Below are positions 1 through 5,009 of a DNA stretch of 8,116 nucleotides, in pieces; position 1 is the stretch's first letter; every line of letters starts with the position of its first letter. The translations under genes and the position numbers were made by a program. Location: assembly GCA_003173995.1 (NCBI GenBank), contig PRDT01000080.1, positions 1-8,116 of the forward strand, given 5' to 3'. The notes under the pieces were generated by a model that was not told the DNA's origin, ran no database searches, and saw only the letters and a program-made list of their open reading frames with translations. The DNA comes from Candidatus Levyibacteriota bacterium (lineage in GTDB: Bacteria; Patescibacteriota; Microgenomatia; Levybacterales; UBA12049).

Positions 1-43
1 CAAGCAATTTTTTTTCTAATTCTAATGCGTCTGTTTGTACCAT
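1..43 (-). CDS. Probable 5' end of an unidentified gene (partial)
   Basis: An ATG at 43-41 on the minus strand opens a frame that runs without a stop to the window edge and encodes MVQTDALELEKKLL, a Leu/Glu/Lys-rich start that looks coding and perhaps helical. It lies downstream of recX in the same direction, and a strong promoter at 143-171 points at it. No Shine-Dalgarno sequence is visible before the ATG; the bases just upstream are an A-run. Only 14 codons are visible, so no function can be given. The same frame is open upstream to a TAA at 82-80, but no other ATG lies in between. Confidence 0.4.
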   Translation of the reverse strand, partial: MVQTDALELEKKLL

Positions 44-54
44 ATATGTTTTTT

Positions 55-136
55 GACAAGAGAGGTACCGGGAGTTTATTTACCTAAAAGAATAAACGTG
101 GCTGAAAAAGTAATTCTTTTCATACTCTTACTTGTC
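55..136 (-). promoter_or_regulatory. Candidate structured 5' leader RNA
   Basis: On the minus strand, the RNA expected from the promoter at 143-171 would begin near 138-136 and could fold at once. The outer stem pairs GACAAG-(TA)-AGAG (136-125) with CTCTCTTGTC (64-55): ten base pairs with a two-base bulge. Nested inside is a perfect eight-pair stem, AAAAGAAT (120-113) with ATTCTTTT (93-86), closing a 19-base loop. The outer stem ends 11 bases before the putative start codon at 43. The pairings are seen in the sequence; a regulatory role is inference, and AT-rich stems form by chance fairly often. Confidence 0.4.
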
Positions 137-142
137 TTCTCT

Positions 143-171
143 ATTATACTATTTCTCAAAAACCACGTCAA
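143..171 (-). promoter_or_regulatory. Sigma70-type promoter at the end of recX, for the downstream gene
   Basis: Reading the minus strand, TTGACG (171-166) and TATAAT (148-143) are separated by exactly 17 bases, matching the vegetative consensus in 11 of 12 positions. The -35 box lies in the last codons of recX and the -10 box begins right after its stop codon. Transcription should begin near 138-136. It would let the gene entering at position 43 be expressed independently of recA-recX. Confidence 0.65.
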
Positions 172-640
172 TTGCACGCCGAATTGTATCCAGGTCAAAG
201 CCTCGTCTTGCGAGCATGTTCCCTGACTTCATAAATCGCTCTTGCCTCTCCATACCTTCATACTTCTTCTTTTTCTTTTCAAGAAGCTCAATGGCATTAT
301 CCAAGTCACTTACTAGTGCTTCCTCAGGCTGGTACAAGACCTTCTCAATAATTTCTGCAGAAATGCCTTTTTGCTTCAATTCCAATTGAATTAACCTTCT
401 CCCTTTTGGTTTAAATTCGGTTCGACTTCTCACCCACATCCGAGCAAATTCTTCATCATTAAGAAATCGTTGCTTTTTAAGCTTCACAACAATCATTTGT
501 ATGATAGTCTCTATATTTTGCTCGACATATGGGTCGTTTATTTTTGCTAACTTTTTTCTGAGGTAATCTCGAATTTCTTTTTCACTTCTGGGGCGATATC
601 CTAAATATTTGAGGGTTGCTAAATATAATGAGTCATCCAT
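149..640 (-). CDS. recX: Regulatory protein RecX
   Basis: 163 aa cytoplasmic protein of the RecX family, which binds RecA filaments and modulates recombinase activity. The family's three-helix repeats are recognisable: the N-terminal repeat around residues 7-30 (ATLKYLGYRPRSEKEIRDYL), the central signature around 58-95 (RFLNDEEFARMWVRSR, then KPKGRRLIQLELKQKGIS), and the C-terminal repeat near 133-158 (RFMKSGNMLARRGFDLDTIR). Length is normal for bacterial RecX. Its ATG (640-638) shares one base with the recA stop codon (TAATG), so translation is probably coupled to recA. The stop is TAG at 151-149, and a promoter for the next gene overlaps its 3' end. Identification is firm from both sequence and the recA neighbourhood. 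Confidence 0.95.
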   Translation of the reverse strand: MDDSLYLATLKYLGYRPRSEKEIRDYLRKKLAKINDPYVEQNIETIIQMIVVKLKKQRFLNDEEFARMWVRSRTEFKPKGRRLIQLELKQKGISAEIIEKVLYQPEEALVSDLDNAIELLEKKKKKYEGMERQERFMKSGNMLARRGFDLDTIRRAIDVVFEK

Positions 641-1737
641 TAGACTTCAGGAGCAATACTTTCACTTTCTTCGTTATCTTCCATTCCAACTGCCATTGGC
701 ACTCTGGTCTTACTTAGTGCTAATATCTCGGTCACAATTTTTTTCTCAATTTCCTTATTTTCTTTCAGGAAATCTATTGCTGCTGCTCTTCCTTGCCCAA
801 GCATTGTTTCTCCATGTCGCAAGAATGCGCCTGACTTACTAATAACTTCTAATTCAATACCAACATCAAGAATGCCTCCTTCTCTTGAAATACCCAACTC
901 TGATACTTCAAATTCAGCAACACGGAATGGTACAGAAACTTTATTTTTAACTATTTTTACTCGATGTCGAGAACCAACTACTTTATCTCCATCTTTAATC
1001 GTCTCAATTTTTCTGACATCCATTCTGACTGTTGCATAGAACTTAAGGGCCAGACCTCCTGTTGTTGTCTCAGGATTACCAAACATCACGCCAATTTTTT
1101 GACGAAGTTGATTGGTAAAGATGACAACAGTCTTTGACTTAGAAATAACAGCAGTTAATTTTCGAAGAGCTTGAGACATAAGTCTTGCCTGAAGTCCAAC
1201 AACTGCATCTCCCATTTCTCCCTCAATTTCTGCTCTTGGAACTAATGCTGCAACTGAATCGATAACCAAAACATCTATACCCCCAGACCTCACCAAACTT
1301 TCTGTAATCTCTAATGCTTGCTCTCCTGTGTCTGGCTGAGAAATAAGAAGCTCATCTAATTTGACACCAACTTGCTCTGCCCACATCGGATCAAGTGCAT
1401 GTTCTGCATCAATAAATGCTGCAACTCCTCCATGCTTTTGGGCTTGTGCAATAACGGAAAGACAAATAGTTGTTTTACCTGATGCTTCTGGTCCATAAAT
1501 TTCAATAATTCTTCCCCTTGGAAGTCCACCTGCACCAAGTGCAATATCCAGTGGAAGAGAACCAGTTGAAATAACTGAGATATCAAGCTTTTGTGCGGCT
1601 TCTCCAAAACGCATAATAGAGCCACGTCCATACTGCTTTTCAATAGCTTCCATTGCCATTCTCACTGCGTCTAATTTATGTGCTGCATCTGCATCGGGAG
1701 CGACTCCATTTGTCTTAGGGGTAGCATTTTTTGCCAT
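640..1737 (-). CDS. recA: Recombinase RecA
   Basis: 365 aa, full-length RecA: the ATP-dependent strand-exchange recombinase of homologous recombination and DNA repair. The Walker A motif GPEASGKTT is at residues 82-90, the Walker B segment DVLVIDSVAAL at 155-165, and the DNA-binding L2 region with NQLRQKIGVMFGNPETTTGG at 209-228. The C-terminal domain follows (SGAFLRHGETMLGQGR at 302-317), ending in an acidic tail (MEDNEESES). The N-terminus is about 16 residues longer than in E. coli RecA, with an Ala/Pro/Asp-rich lead. The ATG at 1737-1735 is supported by AGGA seven bases upstream, one of the few clear Shine-Dalgarno sequences in the window. recX follows with a one-base overlap. No intein or frameshift is seen. 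Confidence 0.98.
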   Translation of the reverse strand: MAKNATPKTNGVAPDADAAHKLDAVRMAMEAIEKQYGRGSIMRFGEAAQKLDISVISTGSLPLDIALGAGGLPRGRIIEIYGPEASGKTTICLSVIAQAQKHGGVAAFIDAEHALDPMWAEQVGVKLDELLISQPDTGEQALEITESLVRSGGIDVLVIDSVAALVPRAEIEGEMGDAVVGLQARLMSQALRKLTAVISKSKTVVIFTNQLRQKIGVMFGNPETTTGGLALKFYATVRMDVRKIETIKDGDKVVGSRHRVKIVKNKVSVPFRVAEFEVSELGISREGGILDVGIELEVISKSGAFLRHGETMLGQGRAAAIDFLKENKEIEKKIVTEILALSKTRVPMAVGMEDNEESESIAPEV

Positions 1738-1744
1738 AATTCTG

Positions 1745-1748
1745 TCCT
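1745..1748 (-). promoter_or_regulatory. recA ribosome binding site
   Basis: AGGA on the minus strand lies seven bases upstream of the recA ATG (1737-1735). It fixes the recA start. It is notable because most other genes in this window lack such a motif. Confidence 0.6.
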
Positions 1749-1766
1749 AATAATAGCAATTTTGTG

Positions 1767-1795
1767 ATAAAATACAATATAACAAACTGTCTCAA
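1767..1795 (-). promoter_or_regulatory. Candidate recA promoter
   Basis: On the minus strand TTGAGA (1795-1790) lies 17 bases from TTTTAT (1772-1767), giving a start near 1760 and a leader of about 23 bases. An alternative is an extended -10, TGTTATATT, with TATATT at 1781-1776. Either places the start between the tRNA gene and recA. The -35 box is part of one arm of the dyad at 1788-1823, so a protein bound there could control recA. The -10 choice is uncertain. Confidence 0.4.
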
Positions 1796-1823
1796 ATTTT
1801 TTACGAATTCCTATCTTGAGACA
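1788..1823. repeat. Perfect 8-bp inverted repeat between recA and tRNA-Pro
   Basis: TGTCTCAA (1788-1795) and TTGAGACA (1816-1823) are exact inverted copies with a 20-base spacer. The right arm ends six bases before the tRNA; the left arm overlaps the candidate recA -35 box. It could be an operator with two half-sites or a hairpin in the precursor of the tRNA. It does not resemble a classic LexA box (for example CTGT-N8-ACAG), and no poly-T tract follows in either direction that would make it a clear terminator. Confidence 0.5.
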
Positions 1824-1829
1824 ATGCTT

Positions 1830-1903
1830 CGGGGGGTGGTTTAATGGTAGAATGCGCGGCTGGGGGTCGTGCGACCCGGGTCCGATTCCCGGCCCCCCGA
1901 CCA
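1830..1903 (+). tRNA. tRNA-Pro (anticodon GGG), CCA encoded
   Basis: A full cloverleaf can be drawn. The acceptor stem 1830-1836 pairs with 1893-1899 (seven pairs, C1-G72), with discriminator A at 1900 and encoded CCA at 1901-1903. The D-stem is GTTT/GAAT (1839-1842 with 1850-1853, two wobble pairs) and its loop carries GG. The anticodon stem 1855-1859 pairs with 1867-1871 around loop CTGGGGG, giving anticodon GGG at 1862-1864 with G37. The variable loop has four bases and the T-stem 1876-1880/1888-1892 has five pairs. C1-G72, A73 and GGG agree with bacterial proline tRNAs; it should read CCC and CCU. The T-loop is TCCGATT, with C where U54-U55-C56 would have the near-universal U55. Confidence 0.93.
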
Positions 1904-1908
1904 ATACC

Positions 1909-1937
1909 TTGAACTCTTACACAAATCTTCTTATACT
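1909..1937 (+). promoter_or_regulatory. Promoter of the MBL-fold hydrolase gene
   Basis: TTGAAC (1909-1914), a 17-base spacer and TATACT (1932-1937) form a good vegetative promoter beginning six bases after the tRNA CCA. The expected start of transcription, seven bases after the -10 box, is 1944, which is the A of the gene's ATG. With no Shine-Dalgarno sequence present, this predicts a leaderless mRNA. Confidence 0.6.
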
Positions 1938-1943
1938 AAAATT

Positions 1944-2573
1944 ATGAACATAACAAAATTCCATCACTCTTGTCTTCTCGTTGAAGATCAAGGGAAAGTC
2001 GTACTCATTGACCCAGGAAATTATACAGAACAAGAACAAGCGTTGAATATTAGTAAATTAAATCAACTTGATTATCTTCTCATTACTCACGAACATATGG
2101 ATCATTTTTCTCTTCCATTAGTCAAACACCTTGTCAAAAAATTTCCTGATGTAAAAATAATTACCACCAAATCAATTGTTGACCAACTTGCTAAAGAAAA
2201 TATTGCCGCATCCACAGAGGGTGATGGAAATATAAAAGTAGAAGTAGTTCCTCACGAAAAAGTTTGGGCAGCACCAATGTGTGAGAATATCATGGTGACT
2301 GTCTTTGGAAAGTTAGCACACCCTGGAGACTCACATACTTTTACAACAAGTGCTGATATCCTTGCACTTCCTATTGCAGCTCCTTGGGGAAGTACGACAG
2401 ACGCAGTTATGTTGGCAGAAAAATTGCATCCAAAAGTGATTATCCCAATCCATGATTATATGTTGAAAGACAATTCAAGACGAATGATGTATCAGTGGAT
2501 TAAAGGGTATCTTGGAAGTAAAGGAATAGATTTAAAAGACATCGAATCAGGTCAAGAAGTAGAAATCATGTGA
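1944..2573 (+). CDS. UlaG-like metallo-beta-lactamase-fold hydrolase
   Basis: 209 aa cytoplasmic MBL-fold protein resembling the UlaG / UPF0173 group of metal-dependent hydrolases; the substrate is unknown. The N-terminal strands (KFHHSCLLVED, then VVLIDPG at about 19-25) are typical. The metal-binding HEHMDH motif is at residues 49-54 after LLIT, followed by HPGDSH at 126-131 and a final histidine in PIHDY at 168-172. All expected ligands of a two-metal centre therefore appear present. The ATG at 1944 was chosen because the frame's earlier ATG at 1869 lies inside the tRNA, and because homology begins at MNITKFHHSC. A promoter is placed so that transcription would begin at this ATG. Its 3' end overlaps the convergent 294-codon gene by 22 bases. 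Confidence 0.88.
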   Translation: MNITKFHHSCLLVEDQGKVVLIDPGNYTEQEQALNISKLNQLDYLLITHEHMDHFSLPLVKHLVKKFPDVKIITTKSIVDQLAKENIAASTEGDGNIKVEVVPHEKVWAAPMCENIMVTVFGKLAHPGDSHTFTTSADILALPIAAPWGSTTDAVMLAEKLHPKVIIPIHDYMLKDNSRRMMYQWIKGYLGSKGIDLKDIESGQEVEIM

Positions 2574-3436
2574 CCATCTGTGTTGAGACGACCCAAGTCT
2601 AAGAATCGCATATTACCTTGTCTCACAATGGGCAATGGAACAGCGGGATCTGCTGCATGAAGCTCTAATACTCGTTGCATAGTTCGAATTGCATCCCCAA
2701 CTGCTTGTAAACTTCGTTCTCCTTCTTTAAATAACTCTGTAGTCGTTAAATATTCTGTTTGGACAGGGATCTCTAAAAATTTAATAAGTTCCAACATACC
2801 CTGTGGTGCATATCCACTTTGAAGATTTTTTTCCTGTAATGTATTTGCTACAACAAGTTCAAATTCTTTTGGAGTTAAATCGCGCGTAGTCTTATGTTCA
2901 TCTTTATCTGTTGCAACAGCTAAAACAAGCCCTCCTCTAACCTCCTCATATTCCGTACTCACACGTACAGGTTTTGCCTCCTCTTCAGAGACAGTAACAG
3001 CTGGACCCATCCCAGCAAAGTGTTCTGTATAACGTTGCACAGCTGTAGCGACTTGAGACATAAGATATTGGGTTCTTATTAATCCAATGTGTGCTGTATT
3101 TGCAAATTCTCTTGCTTTAAGAATATGCTCATCTTGACTGTGTTGAGCTGTTGCATAGACAGTCATAAAAATATCCCCTGCTTGTGCTATGAATGGAGAC
3201 ACTAATTCATTCATGCTTGCACTCATGATAGTCAAGAATTCTATTCTCGAAGGAATACCTAATGGTTCTGCAACTCTCTCAAGAGGAGCCATACCTGCAG
3301 TTGTACGCCTAGACACGTCTGCACTCATGATAGCTCTTGTAGGCATCGTGTCTATCTCCCATATATGCATACCTTGATCTCCATGAGAGGATCCTGATCC
3401 TTGTCCTTGCTGTGATCTATATCTTTCATCGCTCAT
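2552..3436 (-). CDS. Unrecognised 294 aa protein
   Basis: I do not recognise this protein. It has no signal peptide, no membrane segment and no cysteine. Residues 1-22 are Ser/Gly/Gln-rich and probably disordered. Residues 65-140 look largely helical (IEFLTIMSASMNELVSPF onward), a charged linker with EEEAK and EYEEVRGG lies around 150-168, and a second helical part spans about 186-260 (LTPKEFELVVANTL, then LFKEGERSLQAVGDAIRTM). The last part includes MRFLDLGRLNTDGH. Length and even amino-acid use argue for a real gene. Later in-frame ATGs exist (codons 23, 31, 37), so the start is not certain. It is the last of three tandem minus-strand genes, 43 bases after the SurA-N-like gene, and overlaps the MBL gene tail to tail. 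Confidence 0.75.
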   Translation of the reverse strand: MSDERYRSQQGQGSGSSHGDQGMHIWEIDTMPTRAIMSADVSRRTTAGMAPLERVAEPLGIPSRIEFLTIMSASMNELVSPFIAQAGDIFMTVYATAQHSQDEHILKAREFANTAHIGLIRTQYLMSQVATAVQRYTEHFAGMGPAVTVSEEEAKPVRVSTEYEEVRGGLVLAVATDKDEHKTTRDLTPKEFELVVANTLQEKNLQSGYAPQGMLELIKFLEIPVQTEYLTTTELFKEGERSLQAVGDAIRTMQRVLELHAADPAVPLPIVRQGNMRFLDLGRLNTDGHMISTS

Positions 3437-3442
3437 AAATTA

Positions 3443-3448
3443 AACATA
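3443..3448 (-). promoter_or_regulatory. Weak -10-like hexamer before the 294 aa gene
   Basis: TATGTT on the minus strand lies six bases upstream of the ATG at 3436, the same spacing as the TATACT boxes of two neighbouring genes. It matches the -10 consensus in only four of six positions and no good -35 is seen. There is no Shine-Dalgarno sequence either. Confidence 0.25.
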
Positions 3449-3479
3449 GTTGATCGGTTGAAATTTTTGCAGGAAGAAT

Positions 3480-4235
3480 TTAAAGGTTAACGAAGTATGT
3501 TATATGTGCGTCTTTTTGCAGTTTAGCAACAAGTTGCTGTGCTTGACTACTCAATTTATCTTGTTCGAGTTGTGCTCTTACTTGTGCTTTTATTTGATCC
3601 ATATTAGATGTATCACCCAATTGGTCTTTGTGTTGGTCAATATAATCTTGTACTTCTTTGTCTGATACTTTAATACTATTTCCCAGTATTTTTTGAACTA
3701 ATTTTTGCAGTCTTAATTGATCAACAAATTGAGATCTGGTCATACCACGTGCAGCAAGTGCTTGATCTAATGTCTGACCCTGAGCAGAAAGTTGCTGTTC
3801 AATTTTTTTGGTATCACTATCAATTTCTGATTGAGAGACACTCACGTGCTTGGCAGTGGCATATTGATCAAGCAATGATTTTGTAATAAGTGAATTTAAT
3901 ACGTCTTTTCCACTTTGTTGTTCAAGTTGAGTATTAAATGCATTTCGAGAAATTGGCTGTCCATTAACAATAGCAACAACAAATTGACTTCTGAAGAGAT
4001 ATACTAATGCAACAACAAGAATAACAACACCAAGTCCAATAAGAAGCTTAGGATTTTTTACTTTGTCGGAAAGACCATTTTGCTTTGGAGTAAGTAGTTG
4101 AGAAACTACTTTCTTTGGTTCTACTGCTTTAACTGTTTTTATAACTCTAGGATTTTTTGGAGCTGTTTTTTTTGCTGATACGGGCTTTTTGGAAGAAGCT
4201 GTCGTCTTCTTTGGTGATGTCTTTTTGGTTGCCAT
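3480..4235 (-). CDS. Membrane-anchored SurA-N-like (chaperone-type) protein lacking a parvulin domain
   Basis: 251 aa. Residues 1-60 are a Lys/Thr/Ser/Ala-rich cytoplasmic tail (KKTSPKKTTASSKKP). One transmembrane helix follows at about 63-82 (LLIGLGVVILVVALVYL). The outside part begins with VAIVNGQPISRNAF (87-100), the hallmark start of SurA/PrsA-type folding factors, then SLITKSLLDQYATAKHVSVS (115-134) and a paired-helix region to about 190. In SurA and PrsA a parvulin peptidyl-prolyl isomerase domain would come next; here the sequence passes directly to SDKEVQDYID and a closing helix, DQIKAQVRAQLEQDKL, ending at ITYFVNL. It is therefore likely a chaperone without isomerase activity, acting on exported proteins. 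The ATG at 4235 has no Shine-Dalgarno but has TGATATACT just upstream. Confidence 0.8.
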   Translation of the reverse strand: MATKKTSPKKTTASSKKPVSAKKTAPKNPRVIKTVKAVEPKKVVSQLLTPKQNGLSDKVKNPKLLIGLGVVILVVALVYLFRSQFVVAIVNGQPISRNAFNTQLEQQSGKDVLNSLITKSLLDQYATAKHVSVSQSEIDSDTKKIEQQLSAQGQTLDQALAARGMTRSQFVDQLRLQKLVQKILGNSIKVSDKEVQDYIDQHKDQLGDTSNMDQIKAQVRAQLEQDKLSSQAQQLVAKLQKDAHITYFVNL

Positions 4236-4241
4236 GGAGGA

Positions 4242-4250
4242 AGTATATCA
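4242..4250 (-). promoter_or_regulatory. Extended -10 promoter of the SurA-N-like gene
   Basis: On the minus strand TGA-TATACT (4250-4242) is an extended -10 element (TGN plus a five of six hexamer). It lies six bases before the ATG at 4235, so transcription would begin at or next to the start codon. A weak TTGTGT lies 17 bases further upstream. Confidence 0.45.
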
Positions 4251-4279
4251 GAAAGTATTCTGGGACACAATGGAGTAAT

Positions 4280-4948
4280 TTACAAATAACTATTTCTTTC
4301 TCTCTCTCGTAGTGCTTCTTCTTGTCTTAACAAATCAACCATTTCATATTCTTGTTGATAAGGAATTAATGCAGGGATGAATTCTTCTTCAGCAAAAGCT
4401 TTCATACTTCTTGCTAATGTTTTGACGTGCTGAGCAAAGGCGAGCAGAAGATTATCTCCTTCTGAAAGATGAGGAAAAAGTTCATTCCCGGGTTGGATTT
4501 GTAATCCCATGACAACCCCTCCGTTAAATTCCTGCCATACTTGTTCTTCTAACGCAGATCCTGCAGCATATACAAACTCTGCATCATTAAGCGGTCTTGG
4601 GAAAGCATTAATATCTGCCAATGTGTCTTCTCCCCACAATACTAATGCATCTCCATACATTCCTTCCATTACCTGATGGACAACTGGTCTACCTGCTCCT
4701 TCTGTTTGACGCCTACAAGCTTCCATAAATCTATCCATCATTCCAGCAACTTGTCCCATGGTGCCTGTCACTGATACTGCTGCCTCCCTATCAAATCGCG
4801 GAGCCATATGAGGAAAATGGTCTCTTGCTGCATATAGCTCTCTTTGAATCAAATGACCTGTTACACCAAAAACATTCAATAAAACTCCTGCTGCTTCCGC
4901 TCTCTCAGGAGGAATAGCAACTCTTACCTCTTTATGATACAAAGCCAT
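4280..4948 (-). CDS. Unrecognised 222 aa protein, lysine-poor and acidic
   Basis: I do not recognise this protein. It has no signal peptide or membrane segment and a single cysteine (residue 78). It holds only three lysines but sixteen arginines and many Glu/Asp, unlike the lysine-rich proteins around it. The N-terminal part (YHKEVRVAIPPERAEAAGVL) reads like a strand and helix; 60-83 is a Met-rich helix (GTMGQVAGMMDRFMEACRR); 97-112 contains YGDALVLWGEDTLADI; the end, from about 163, is helical and finishes with a highly charged RQEEALRERERNSYL. The ATG at 4948 is the first residue of the recognisable composition; a -10-like box lies seven bases upstream. It is the first of three tandem genes, 44 bases before the SurA-N-like gene, and divergent from the MFS gene. 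Confidence 0.75.
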   Translation of the reverse strand: MALYHKEVRVAIPPERAEAAGVLLNVFGVTGHLIQRELYAARDHFPHMAPRFDREAAVSVTGTMGQVAGMMDRFMEACRRQTEGAGRPVVHQVMEGMYGDALVLWGEDTLADINAFPRPLNDAEFVYAAGSALEEQVWQEFNGGVVMGLQIQPGNELFPHLSEGDNLLLAFAQHVKTLARSMKAFAEEEFIPALIPYQQEYEMVDLLRQEEALRERERNSYL

Positions 4949-4955
4949 AAAAAGA

Positions 4956-4964
4956 ATAGTACCA
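4956..4964 (-). promoter_or_regulatory. Extended -10-like promoter of the 222 aa gene
   Basis: TGG-TACTAT on the minus strand (4964-4956) lies seven bases before the ATG at 4948. It carries the TGN extension but only four of six hexamer matches, and no -35 is evident. It would again give a leaderless or nearly leaderless transcript. It sits in the 61-base gap shared with the divergent MFS gene. Confidence 0.35.
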
Positions 4965-5009
4965 TAAGATATAAACTCTTATAGGAAAAATACCTGACGG
5001 AAAGCAAAC

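Noticed and set aside
53..80. Plus-strand TTGACA with TTTATT 16 bases on, as a promoter
   Set aside because: No plus-strand gene follows, the -10 match is weak, and the TTGACA bases are largely accounted for by the stem arm of the minus-strand leader.
35..226. Plus-strand frame of 63 codons over the recX end and leader
   Set aside because: It is antisense to recX for a third of its length, has no family resemblance, and the minus-strand promoter and leader explain the region better.
609..842. Plus-strand frame of 77 codons over the recA 3' end
   Set aside because: It is a shadow of recA and the recX start; the Leu/Phe-rich composition is what antisense of Glu/Lys-rich codons gives.
1671..1904. 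Minus-strand frame across the recA start and the tRNA
   Set aside because: It reads through the tRNA in antisense and the recA N-terminus out of frame; nothing supports a protein.
1869..1943. Upstream extension of the MBL-fold gene to an ATG at 1869
   Set aside because: That ATG lies within the tRNA-Pro anticodon arm. The extra 25 residues look non-coding and family similarity begins at the ATG at 1944, which also has a well-placed promoter.
2552..2573. Alternative genetic code with UGA read as glycine
   Set aside because: The MBL protein and the 294 aa protein both end at TGA at sensible lengths, and all recognised proteins align without needing UGA read-through.
4249..4262. CAGAA-AGTA-TTCTG hairpin between the 222 aa gene and the SurA-N-like gene
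   Set aside because: Only five AT-rich pairs and no U-tract follows on the minus strand. It is too weak to call a terminator.
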